9,195 nt of DNA, taken from assembly GCA_946478975.1 (NCBI GenBank), contig CAMLEO010000282.1:1-9195 (forward strand). Direction: 5' to 3'. The notes beneath the pieces were generated by a model that saw only the letters and a program-made list of their open reading frames with translations, had not been told where the DNA came from and ran no database searches. Source of the stretch: an uncultured Steroidobacter sp. GTDB lineage: Bacteria > Pseudomonadota > Gammaproteobacteria > Steroidobacterales > Steroidobacteraceae. Position numbers and translations under genes: made by a program. Of the stretch, positions 1-6,815 are shown in pieces; the stretch's first letter is position 1, and every line of letters starts with the position of its first letter.

Positions 1-2165
1 TTACAAACCTGCGCTTCCTCGATCAGCTCATCATGCATCCGCAGTTCGCGTCGGCGGAGTACACGACCAAGTTCATCGATCAAACGCCCGAGCTGTTCCG
101 CTTCCCGCGCAAACGCGATCGTGCGTCGCGCCTGTTGAATTTCATCGGCGATGTGGTCGTGAACGGCAACCCGGAAGTGAAGTCGCGTCCGCGTCCGACG
201 CGCCTGACGGTGCCGAAACTGCCGAAGATCGATCTGCCGCCGCCGGCGCCGGGCAGCAAACAAAAGCTCGACGAGCTCGGTCCGGACAAGTTCGCGCAAT
301 GGATGCTCGAACAAAAGCAGGTGCTGCTGACGGACACGACCATGCGTGATGCGCATCAGTCTCTGCTCGCGACGCGCTTTCGCACTTACGATATGAAGGC
401 GATCGCGCCGTACTACGCGAGCCTGCTGCCGAATTTGTTTTCAGTGGAATGCTGGGGCGGCGCGACGTTCGACGTGGCGATGCGCTTCTTGAATGAATGT
501 CCGTGGGAGCGCCTGCAGGAATTCCGTCGCGCGATGCCGAATCTGCTGCTGCAGATGTTGCTGCGTTCGGCGAACGCGGTCGGCTATACCAATTATCCAG
601 ACAACGTCGTGCGCTACTTCGTCAAACAAGCGGCGACGTCAGGCATCGATCTGTTCCGCGTGTTCGACTCTCTCAACTGGGTCGAGAACATGCGCGTCGC
701 GATCGACGCGGTGCGCGAGTCGGGCGCGCTGTGCGAGGCCGCGATTTGTTACACCGGCAACCTGTCCGATCCCGGCCGTACCAAGTACGACCTCAAATAT
801 TATTTGTCGATGGGTCGTGAGTTGAAGGCCGCTGGCGCGCACATCATCGGCATCAAAGATATGGCCGGCTTGTGTCAGCCCCGCGCCGCGTTCACTTTGG
901 TAAAGGCGTTGAAGGAAGAAATCGGCTTGCCGGTTCACTTCCACACTCACGATACAAGTGGCATTGCCGCAGCGAGCGTGTTGGCAGCCATCGATGCCGG
1001 CGCGGATGCCGTCGACGGCGCACTGGACGCGATGAGCGGCCTGACCTCGCAGCCGAATCTCGGCTCCATCGTGGAAGCTCTGCGACACGGCCCGCGCGAG
1101 TCCGGGCTCGACCCAGAAAACCTGCGCGTCATCTCGGGTTATTGGGAGCAGGTGCGCCACTGCTACAGCGCGTTCGAAAGCGACCTGCGCTCGGGCGCTT
1201 CGGAAGTTTATGTGCACGGCATGCCTGGCGGGCAGTTCACCAATCTGCGTGAGCAGGCGCGCTCGCTCGGCATCGACGACGTGCGCTGGCCCGAAGTCGC
1301 ACGCGCCTATGCCAAAGTGAACGAGATGTTTGGTGACATCGTGAAAGTCACGCCGACCTCGAAGGTCGTCGGCGACATGGCCATCATGATGGTCACGAGC
1401 AGCCTGAGCGCCGAGCAGGTGCTGGATCCAGCGACCGAGATTGCCTTCCCCGAGTCGGTTGTTTCTTTATTCCGCGGCGATCTCGGCCAGCCGTATGGCG
1501 GGTTCCCCGAAGCGCTGCAGAAGAAGGTGCTCAAAGGCACGAAGCCGCTGACAGTTCGGCCGGGCGAAGTGCTCGCGCCGATCGATCTGGCGAAAGCGCG
1601 CGAGGATGCGCAGAGCAAAACCTGGCGTGAGATCACGGACCAGGAATTCGCCTCGTATTTGATGTATCCAAAAGTGTTCCTGGATTACATGCGCAACCGC
1701 CTCGACTACGGCCGCGTGAGCGCATTGCCGACGCCATTGTTTTTCTACGGCATGGAGCCGGGCGACGAAGTCACGGTCGACATCGAACGCGGCAAAACTC
1801 TCATCGTGCGCTTCGTCGCCGTCAGCGACAGCCACGACGACGGCACGCGCACCGTCTTCTTCGAGCTCAACGGTCAGCCTCGCTCGGTCAAAGTGCCCGA
1901 TCGCAGCCAGGTGGCGCTCAAACCGCCGCGTCGCAAGGCGGACACGGCTGACGCGACTCACGTCGGTGCGCCTATGCCCGGCACGGTTGCGACCATCGCA
2001 GTTCGTCAAGGCGACAAGGTGAAGCGCGGCGACGTACTGTTGACCATCGAAGCCATGAAGATGGAAACATCGGTGCGCGCCGACCGCGATGGTTCGATCG
2101 GTGAGGTCGTGACCAAGCCCGGCGAAACGGTGGACGCGAAGGACCTGCTGGTAGTGCTGGCGTAA
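1..2165 (+). CDS. pyc: Pyruvate carboxylase, 3' part (end of biotin carboxylase, carboxyltransferase, biotin carrier)
   Basis: ATP- and biotin-dependent pyruvate carboxylase (EC 6.4.1.1) makes oxaloacetate from pyruvate and bicarbonate in the cytoplasm, refilling the TCA cycle. The frame is open to the left edge (TNLRFLDQLI precedes the first in-window Met at 33), so the gene starts upstream; family members are about 1150 aa and about 720 are visible. Numbering from Met33: residues 1-45 match the end of the biotin-carboxylase half (FIDQTPELF). The carboxyltransferase begins at DTTMRDAHQSLLATR (101-115) and keeps R105, D106 and Q109, the carbamylatable metal-ligand Lys275 in KDMAG, and metal-ligand histidines 304 and 306 in HFHTHD. 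Thr403 in GGQFTNL matches the Thr known to shuttle a proton. The biotinyl domain ends the protein with EAMKMET, biotinyl Lys676. The BC-to-CT junction in one chain argues for single-chain PC rather than the two-subunit PycA/PycB or oxaloacetate decarboxylase. It converges on the c-di-GMP gene with a 9-bp gap and no visible terminator. Confidence 0.96.
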   Translation, partial: TNLRFLDQLIMHPQFASAEYTTKFIDQTPELFRFPRKRDRASRLLNFIGDVVVNGNPEVKSRPRPTRLTVPKLPKIDLPPPAPGSKQKLDELGPDKFAQWMLEQKQVLLTDTTMRDAHQSLLATRFRTYDMKAIAPYYASLLPNLFSVECWGGATFDVAMRFLNECPWERLQEFRRAMPNLLLQMLLRSANAVGYTNYPDNVVRYFVKQAATSGIDLFRVFDSLNWVENMRVAIDAVRESGALCEAAICYTGNLSDPGRTKYDLKYYLSMGRELKAAGAHIIGIKDMAGLCQPRAAFTLVKALKEEIGLPVHFHTHDTSGIAAASVLAAIDAGADAVDGALDAMSGLTSQPNLGSIVEALRHGPRESGLDPENLRVISGYWEQVRHCYSAFESDLRSGASEVYVHGMPGGQFTNLREQARSLGIDDVRWPEVARAYAKVNEMFGDIVKVTPTSKVVGDMAIMMVTSSLSAEQVLDPATEIAFPESVVSLFRGDLGQPYGGFPEALQKKVLKGTKPLTVRPGEVLAPIDLAKAREDAQSKTWREITDQEFASYLMYPKVFLDYMRNRLDYGRVSALPTPLFFYGMEPGDEVTVDIERGKTLIVRFVAVSDSHDDGTRTVFFELNGQPRSVKVPDRSQVALKPPRRKADTADATHVGAPMPGTVATIAVRQGDKVKRGDVLLTIEAMKMETSVRADRDGSIGEVVTKPGETVDAKDLLVVLA

Positions 2166-2174
2166 GCCGGCACC

Positions 2175-4250
2175 TCACCACACGCCAATCGAATTCATCG
2201 CGACCGGGCCGCCGACGGCGAAGCCCTGCACGAAATCGACGCCGATCTTGCGCAGCTTTTCCATGGCTTCGAGATTCTCGACCGACTCGGCGACCACTTT
2301 CTTGCCCATGACGTGGCCGATGTCGGTGATGGAGCGGACCATCTCGTAATCGATCCGGTCGTGGACGATGTTGCCGATGAACAGGCCGTCGATCTTCAGA
2401 AAATCGACGGTGAGTGCCTTGAGGTAAGCGAACGACGACACACCGCTGCCGAAGTCGTCGAGGCTGAACGCGCAGCCGAGCTCGCGCAGGTCCGCGATCA
2501 GTTGATTGGCGCGTGTGAGATTGCCGATCGCCGCGGTCTCGGTGATTTCGAAACCGACCTTGTCCGGCGGCGCTTGCATCTCGATCAGGCAGTCGCGAAT
2601 GAATTCCTGCAACTGCGGATCGCCGACCGAATCGCCCGACAGGTTGATGAACACCCGCGACACGCGTTCGATGCGCGCACGATGCGAGCCCATCCACTCC
2701 AGCGCCGTCGAGATGACCCAGCGGTCCAGGCGCTGCGACAAGTTATATCTTTCTACTGCGGGCAAAAAAGCGCCGGGCGGCACGACTCGTCCGGACTCAT
2801 CTCTCATGCGCACCAGCAGCTCGTAATTACGCTTGCCGTCGCCCTTGTCGTTACCTTGGCCTTGCAATGGCACGATCGGCTGGGCTTCGAGAAAGAAACG
2901 ATTGTCGTTGAGCGCTCGCTTGACGCGCGCGACCCACTGCATCTCGCCGTGACGTTGCGCGACGAGCGTGTCGTCTTCCTGGTAGACGTGAATGCGATTG
3001 CGGCCTTGATCCTTCGCGGCATAACACGCTGCGTCCGCCGCCTGCAGGATTTGAGTGACCCGTCGGAAGCTGGTCGTCACCGGCACCAGGCCGATGCTCG
3101 CACCGACCGAGAATGTATTGTTGCCCCAGACGAACACGTGGTGCTCGACGGCCTTCAGCAACCCGTTCGCCACTCTCAGCGCGTCGTCGATCTTGCAGTC
3201 CTGCAGCAGCAAGCCGAATTCATCGCCGCCCAATCGGGCCAGCGTGTCGTGAGTTCGGACTTTGTTCTGCAGCACCTGTGCGAGCTGCCGTAACAATTCG
3301 TCGCCCGCGATGTGGCCGCAGGTATCGTTGATGATCTTGAACTGATCGAGATCCAGATAGCACACCGCGTGCGCCGAGCCGGCCTGAACGGAATCGAGCG
3401 CTCGTTGCAAACGAAGCTCGAACTCGCGGCGATTGATCAGGCCGGAGAGCGCATCGTGACTGGCTTCGTACGACAACTGCCGCGACAGCTCGTGAGCTTC
3501 GGTGATGTCGATGAGCGTGCCTTCGTAATACATCACCTCGCCGTTTTCATCGCGCACCGCGCGGGAGTTCTCCAGCACCACGATCTTGCGACCGTCCTTG
3601 CGCTTGAGCACGAGCTCGCCGTTGTGAATCTCGCCGGTCGCGGCGATGTTCCGCAGCCAGTTGGCCCGCTCCTCGGGATACATATAAAGGTCGCTTTCGA
3701 TGCGCAGCGCGAGCAATTCGTCCTCGCTGTCGTAGCCGAGCAGGCGTACCAGGGCGGGATTGGCGGCCATGAACTTGCCGTCCGGGGTGGTCTGGAACAC
3801 GCCGGCGACGACGTTTTCATACAACTGCCGATAGCGGGTCTCGGACGCCTTCAGCGCCAGCAGGGTATGGGTGCGCTCGGTCGCATAGCGCAACGTTTTG
3901 TTCAGCAGGGTGCTGACGACCTGTTGTTTGATGAGGTAGTCGAGCGCGCCGCGCTCCACTGCCTCCAGCCCCAGGTCCTCATCTTGCTGGCTGACGAGTA
4001 CGATGATGGGCAGGTGCCCGGCCTTGGGCTGCAGCCGCAGGAGCGTGGTCAGCCCGAGGCTGTCCGGCAGGTGCAGGTCGAGCATGACGACGTCCAGCGG
4101 CTCGCCGCCCGGACGCAGCCTCGCCAGCCCGTCGGCCAATGTATGCACGACCTGCAAATGGAATGGCTGATCGCGGACCAGAGCCAGCTCCTCCCGGAAC
4201 AGTTGCTCGTCCTCGGCGTTCGCATCGATGAGCAGCACGGTGGCAGGCAT
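2175..4250 (-). CDS. REC-PAS-GGDEF-EAL cyclic-di-GMP cyclase/phosphodiesterase
   Basis: Predicted soluble regulator that makes and/or degrades c-di-GMP. Numbering from the ATG at 4250 (691 aa): receiver 1-120 with phospho-acceptor D58, S87 and K109; PAS about 138-250; GGDEF about 262-425 with intact GGDEF (341-345) and an inhibitory RxxD site (R332-D335) exactly five residues before it; EAL about 440-691. The EAL motif reads ELL (E477). N536, E568, D598-D599 in LDDFGSG, K619, E655 and Q675 are all present, so both enzymatic halves look competent. By family precedent, such hybrids often act as GTP-stimulated phosphodiesterases, but the net activity cannot be read from sequence. Oddity: the receiver's acidic pair reads D9-A10, lacking the usual second metal-binding Asp. 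An in-frame ATG at 4304 would add 18 residues. I prefer 4250 because the receiver's first strand (ATVLLID) starts right there, as in most family members. The gene is divergent from the FixL-like kinase and probably tied to its signalling. Confidence 0.93.
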   Translation of the reverse strand: MPATVLLIDANAEDEQLFREELALVRDQPFHLQVVHTLADGLARLRPGGEPLDVVMLDLHLPDSLGLTTLLRLQPKAGHLPIIVLVSQQDEDLGLEAVERGALDYLIKQQVVSTLLNKTLRYATERTHTLLALKASETRYRQLYENVVAGVFQTTPDGKFMAANPALVRLLGYDSEDELLALRIESDLYMYPEERANWLRNIAATGEIHNGELVLKRKDGRKIVVLENSRAVRDENGEVMYYEGTLIDITEAHELSRQLSYEASHDALSGLINRREFELRLQRALDSVQAGSAHAVCYLDLDQFKIINDTCGHIAGDELLRQLAQVLQNKVRTHDTLARLGGDEFGLLLQDCKIDDALRVANGLLKAVEHHVFVWGNNTFSVGASIGLVPVTTSFRRVTQILQAADAACYAAKDQGRNRIHVYQEDDTLVAQRHGEMQWVARVKRALNDNRFFLEAQPIVPLQGQGNDKGDGKRNYELLVRMRDESGRVVPPGAFLPAVERYNLSQRLDRWVISTALEWMGSHRARIERVSRVFINLSGDSVGDPQLQEFIRDCLIEMQAPPDKVGFEITETAAIGNLTRANQLIADLRELGCAFSLDDFGSGVSSFAYLKALTVDFLKIDGLFIGNIVHDRIDYEMVRSITDIGHVMGKKVVAESVENLEAMEKLRKIGVDFVQGFAVGGPVAMNSIGVW

Positions 4251-4260
4251 GCAGTTTCGG

Positions 4261-4288
4261 AGTATATCGCGGCCAGCACTACTTCCAC
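4261..4288 (-). promoter_or_regulatory. Possible sigma70-type promoter for the c-di-GMP gene
   Basis: On the minus strand TATACT (5 of 6 matches to the -10 consensus, at 4261-4266) lies 16 bp downstream of GTGGAA (3 of 6 for -35, at 4283-4288). Transcription would begin near 4254, a few bases before the ATG at 4250, giving an almost leaderless message. This would exclude the upstream ATG at 4304. The -35 is poor, so this is a weak call. The divergent fixL-like promoter must lie in or near the same 69-bp space, but I cannot identify it. Confidence 0.22.
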
Positions 4289-4319
4289 CGCTGCCATGCT
4301 GCATGGTTAGATCGGACCT

Positions 4320-5873
4320 ATGACGCTACTGCGAGTCGCCGAGCCTCAAGAAGAGCGCGCACACAGGCTGGAGCGAGAATTCCAGGCGGTCTTGGACGCC
4401 GCTGTCGACGCCGTGGTCCTGTTCGATCATGAAGGCCGCATCGAATTGCTCAACCATGCCGGCGAGCGCATGTTCGGTTACAACGAACAGGAAGTCATCG
4501 GCCTGAAGGTGAACATCCTGTTGCCCGAGCCCTACCGCTCGCAGCACGACGACTACCTGCGTCATTACATCGAGGCCGGCGAGCCGCGCATCATCGGCAT
4601 CGGCCGGGAGCTGCTGGCCAAGCGGCGCGATGGCAGCGAGTTCTCGGCGGAGCTGGCGGTCGGCCGGGTGCAAGGCACCGATCCGCCGCGCTTCGTCGGT
4701 TTCATTCGCGACATCACCGTGCGCCGGAACGCCGAAGAAGCGCTCCGCCGCAGCGAGGCCCAGCTCACCATCGCGCAGGAGATCGCCAACCTCGGCAACT
4801 ATGTCGTGCATGCAGACGGCAAGTTCGAGGACTACTGGTCGCCGCATTTATATCGAGTGCTCGGGCGACGCTACGGCGAACCGTACATCGGCGTGTACGA
4901 ATATCTGGAGCCGATGGTCCATCCGGCGGATCGTGCGCGCTGGCAGGCGGCGCGCGATGAGCTGGAGACCGGCGCTCGCTCGATGGACATCGAATATCGA
5001 GTCATCCATCCGGACGGCTCGCTGCGCTACGTGCATCACATTGCACAAACAACGAGACGGCCCGACGGCCGCGTACTGCGCCAGGTCGGCACTCTGCACG
5101 ACATCACCGACCGGCGTCGTGCCGAAGACGAAGCACGCCAGATGCAGGACCGAATCGCCCACTTCGGGCGTATCTCCACCATGGGAGAAATGGCCGCGGG
5201 CATCGCGCATGAAGTCAACCAACCATTAACGGCCATCGCGACCTATGCGCAGGCCTGTCAACGACTCATCGCCGCCAACGATTTCTCACAAGAAGAAGTG
5301 GAGGCGGCACTCAATCACATTGGGGCTCAAGCGCTGCGCGCCGGCGAGGTGATTCGCCGGCTTCGAACGTTCGTCAAGAATCGCGAGGTGCGGCGCGAGT
5401 TGATCGAGGCCAATCGTCTGCTCGAAGACGTGGTCACATTGGCGCAGACGGATGCGCGCCACAACGGCGTGCGCATCGTGCTGGAACCTTCGGGCGAAGC
5501 GCCGCAGGTCCAGGCCGACGCCGTACAGATACAACAAGTGATCCTGAACCTGGTGCGCAACAGTATCGACGCAATGCTCACGGTGCCCGAAGTGCGTCGT
5601 GAGATTCTGTTGCGGACCAGCGTGGACAGCGAGGGCGATGTGGAGTTCATGGTCGCGGACCGCGGCACCGGCGTGGACCCGGCAGCCATGGCCGAGCTGT
5701 TCAATCCATTTTTTACGACCAAGCCCGGCGGTACTGGCCTCGGGTTGTCGATCAGTCGTTCCATCGTGCGTGCACACGGCGGCAAGCTGTGGTGCAGCGC
5801 CAATCCCGGCGGTGGAGCGCGATTCTTTTTCACACTGCCGGCCGTGCCGGCGCAAGCAGGGAGTCAGCAATGA
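4320..5873 (+). CDS. fixL: FixL-like oxygen-sensing PAS-PAS histidine kinase
   Basis: Predicted cytoplasmic heme-PAS sensor kinase (517 aa, no membrane segment). The first PAS (about 18-135) closely follows the FixL heme domain: LPEPYRSQHDDYLRHY (68-83) and RIIGIGR (90-96). His76 aligns with the heme-ligating histidine of FixL (Bradyrhizobium H200) and Arg96 with the oxygen-sensing Arg220; the R206 position is His82. A second PAS of the PAS_3 type (about 150-265) sits between heme PAS and kinase. A short coiled-coil-like linker (266-290) leads to the HisKA box with phospho-acceptor His297 (AHEVNQP). The ATPase domain follows: N-box N414, G1 DRGTG (447-451), FFTTKPGGTGLGLSI for F and G2 boxes (464-478). 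By FixL precedent, oxygen binding would switch the kinase off. The ATG at 4320 has only a weak GGA (4314-4316) upstream. The stop overlaps the next gene's start, so kinase and regulator are an operon. The symbol rests on domain similarity; binding of heme is inferred. Confidence 0.87.
   Translation: MTLLRVAEPQEERAHRLEREFQAVLDAAVDAVVLFDHEGRIELLNHAGERMFGYNEQEVIGLKVNILLPEPYRSQHDDYLRHYIEAGEPRIIGIGRELLAKRRDGSEFSAELAVGRVQGTDPPRFVGFIRDITVRRNAEEALRRSEAQLTIAQEIANLGNYVVHADGKFEDYWSPHLYRVLGRRYGEPYIGVYEYLEPMVHPADRARWQAARDELETGARSMDIEYRVIHPDGSLRYVHHIAQTTRRPDGRVLRQVGTLHDITDRRRAEDEARQMQDRIAHFGRISTMGEMAAGIAHEVNQPLTAIATYAQACQRLIAANDFSQEEVEAALNHIGAQALRAGEVIRRLRTFVKNREVRRELIEANRLLEDVVTLAQTDARHNGVRIVLEPSGEAPQVQADAVQIQQVILNLVRNSIDAMLTVPEVRREILLRTSVDSEGDVEFMVADRGTGVDPAAMAELFNPFFTTKPGGTGLGLSISRSIVRAHGGKLWCSANPGGGARFFFTLPAVPAQAGSQQ
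5858..5863 (+). promoter_or_regulatory. Ribosome binding site of the FixJ-like gene
   Basis: AGGGAG lies six bases before the ATG at 5870, inside the last codons of the kinase gene. It decides the start: the frame is open further upstream (an ATG at 5789), but only the ATG cluster at 5870/5873/5876 has a Shine-Dalgarno at working distance, and 5870 gives the ATGA overlap typical of translational coupling. Confidence 0.75.
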
Positions 5874-6502
5874 TGATGAGAACGAACGTGACCAACACGC
5901 GGCCAACGATCTTTGTCGTTGACGACGACTCTGCAGTGCGCGATGCGTTGAAGCTGCTGCTGCGGTCGGTCGGGCAGGCGGTCGAGACGTATGGCGCCGG
6001 CCAGGAGTTTCTGGAGTCCTACAGCGAGGACCGGCCGGGCTGCCTGGTGCTCGACATTCGCATGCCGGGTATGTCCGGTCTCGAGCTGCAACAGAAGCTC
6101 AACGAAAAGCACTCGATTCTGCCGATCATCTTCATCACCGGTCATGGCGACGTGCCGATGGCAGTCGAAGCGATGCAGGCCGGCGCGGTCGATTTCATCC
6201 AGAAACCGTTTCGCGATCAGGATCTGATCGATCGCATCAACCAGGCGTTGGAAAAAGACCTCAGCAACCGCGCCGCGCTGGGTGAGCGCAACGACATCCG
6301 TCGGCGTTTGGAAACACTGACGCCGCGCGAGCGCGAAGTGCTCGACCTGGTCGTGCACGGTAAAGCCAACAAAGTGATTGCGGGCGATCTCAAACTCAGT
6401 CAGCGCACCGTCGAAATCCATCGCGCGCGTGTCATGGAGAAGATGCAGGCGTCCTCGCTCGCACACCTGGTGCGCATGGTGCTCGAAGTGGGACAAGCGT
6501 GA
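5870..6502 (+). CDS. fixJ: FixJ-like response regulator (receiver plus LuxR-type HTH)
   Basis: Two-domain transcription activator of 210 aa, close to the usual FixJ length of about 205. Receiver 11-130: acidic cluster D18-D19-D20, phospho-acceptor D62 in LDIRMPGMSG, switch T90 in ITGHGDVPMAVEAM, and K112 in QKPF, so it is fully phosphorylatable. A linker (131-146) leads to a GerE/LuxR helix-turn-helix (147-207) with LTPREREVL and the recognition segment SQRTVEIHRARVMEKM. It should receive phosphate from His297 of the kinase encoded just upstream and then bind DNA as a dimer. The ATG overlaps the kinase stop (ATGA), with a good Shine-Dalgarno; three Met codons in a row make the exact first residue ambiguous by two. 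The target genes cannot be deduced, since no FixK/FNR-type gene lies in the window. Related pairs (StyS/StyR, TodS/TodT) have the same regulator fold, so the FixJ name depends on the FixL-type partner. Confidence 0.88.
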   Translation: MMMRTNVTNTRPTIFVVDDDSAVRDALKLLLRSVGQAVETYGAGQEFLESYSEDRPGCLVLDIRMPGMSGLELQQKLNEKHSILPIIFITGHGDVPMAVEAMQAGAVDFIQKPFRDQDLIDRINQALEKDLSNRAALGERNDIRRRLETLTPREREVLDLVVHGKANKVIAGDLKLSQRTVEIHRARVMEKMQASSLAHLVRMVLEVGQA

Positions 6503-6509
6503 ACGGCCC

Positions 6510-6538
6510 ATGCGGTTAGTCACAGGGTGCTGACGCAT
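6510..6538 (+). terminator. Weak hairpin after the FixJ-like gene
   Basis: Eight bases past the stop, ATGCG...CGCAT form a stem that extends inward (one bulged G, one G-T pair) to about nine pairs, around a ten-base loop. No T-run follows, so it is at best a weak or Rho-assisted terminator. Confidence 0.22.
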
Positions 6539-6552
6539 TCTCAATGATTTCG

Positions 6553-6564
6553 TTGTGATCACAA
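6553..6564. promoter_or_regulatory. 12-bp perfect palindrome TTGTGATCACAA
   Basis: A perfect dyad, operator-like in size. It resembles the two half-sites of a CRP/FNR-family box (TGTGA, TCACA) joined without the normal six-base spacer, so it is not a standard CRP or FNR site. The regulator is unknown. It lies 252 bp before the solo receiver's start. Confidence 0.35.
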
Positions 6565-6567
6565 ACG

Positions 6568-6598
6568 CTTGCACGCAGCTCGTGCGAGCGGCAGCAAG
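6568..6598. repeat. Nested inverted repeat with two alternative hairpins
   Basis: Outer arms CTTGC (6568-6572) and GCAAG (6594-6598) enclose GCTC/GAGC (6578-6581, 6586-6589). A competing hairpin pairs GCACG (6571-6575) with CGTGC (6581-6585) around CAGCT. The two folds exclude each other. Function unknown. Confidence 0.35.
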
Positions 6599-6628
6599 AG
6601 ACGCGAAAAGTCCTTAATTCTTCGGTGA

Positions 6629-6652
6629 ATGCAGCGTTCAGCGGCGCTGCAT
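6629..6652. repeat. Inverted repeat with 8-bp arms
   Basis: ATGCAGCG (6629-6636) and CGCTGCAT (6645-6652) are perfect reverse complements around an eight-base loop TTCAGCGG. The loop carries a second CAGCG (6639-6643), which could compete for the same CGCTG partner. No T-run follows. It could be an RNA hairpin or a protein site. Confidence 0.45.
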
Positions 6653-6681
6653 CTCCTTAAGTACAAGTGCGACTATTTCAC

Positions 6682-6700
6682 TCTTGGAGCTTGTCCAAGA
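6682..6700. repeat. Inverted repeat TCTTGGA-N5-TCCAAGA
   Basis: Perfect 7-bp arms at 6682-6688 and 6694-6700, separated by GCTTG. A 19-bp dyad with one-turn spacing is the geometry of a dimeric regulator's operator, but it could also fold as a hairpin in a leader RNA. It lies 115 bp upstream of the solo receiver's GTG. Confidence 0.4.
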
Positions 6701-6815
6701 TACCAAGCATGCGACCACGGCCCACAGGTGAGTCCACCGCCCCCAATCCTCCCTGCGGCTCGGGCTTTCCTCGGTTGGCGGCCGTGGCCGCTCTTTTCTC
6801 ACATCGAATCATCTC

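Larger units (their letters stand above)
6503..6815. other. 313-bp non-coding region rich in inverted repeats
   Basis: No convincing gene is found between the FixJ-like stop and the GTG of the solo receiver. The longest forward frame here (ATG at 6629) runs out of phase into the receiver gene and reads like no known protein. The stretch holds a possible hairpin (6510-6538), a 12-bp perfect palindrome (6553-6564), a nested dyad (6568-6598), an 8-bp-arm hairpin (6629-6652) and a 7-bp-arm dyad (6682-6700). The heptamer TCCTTAA occurs on both sides of the 6629-6652 hairpin, at 6611-6617 and 6654-6660. From 6701 to 6815 I see nothing regulatory that I would defend, and no clear -35/-10 pair. Confidence 0.7.

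Noticed and set aside
639..1217. 192-codon minus-strand frame inside pyc
   Set aside because: It lies opposite the conserved carboxyltransferase core, has no recognisable domain, and is a high-GC shadow frame.
4241..4268. Sigma54 or sigma70 promoter for the fixL-like gene (TGGCAG with TATATC)
   Set aside because: GG/GC spacing does not fit sigma54, and the -35 match for sigma70 is only 2 of 6.
2313..4310. Two long forward open frames (about 326 and 332 codons) antisense to the c-di-GMP gene
   Set aside because: They lie opposite a gene with four recognisable domains, show no domain or motif of their own, and long antisense frames are expected in high-GC coding DNA.
5789..5869. Longer N-terminus for the FixJ-like regulator (ATG at 5789)
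   Set aside because: It would overlap 27 codons of the kinase ATPase domain, adds no receiver sequence, and has no ribosome site as good as the one before 5870.
6503..6815. FNR/FixK box (TTGAT-N4-ATCAA) before the solo receiver
   Set aside because: Read through on both strands; no match with correct half-sites and spacing was seen.
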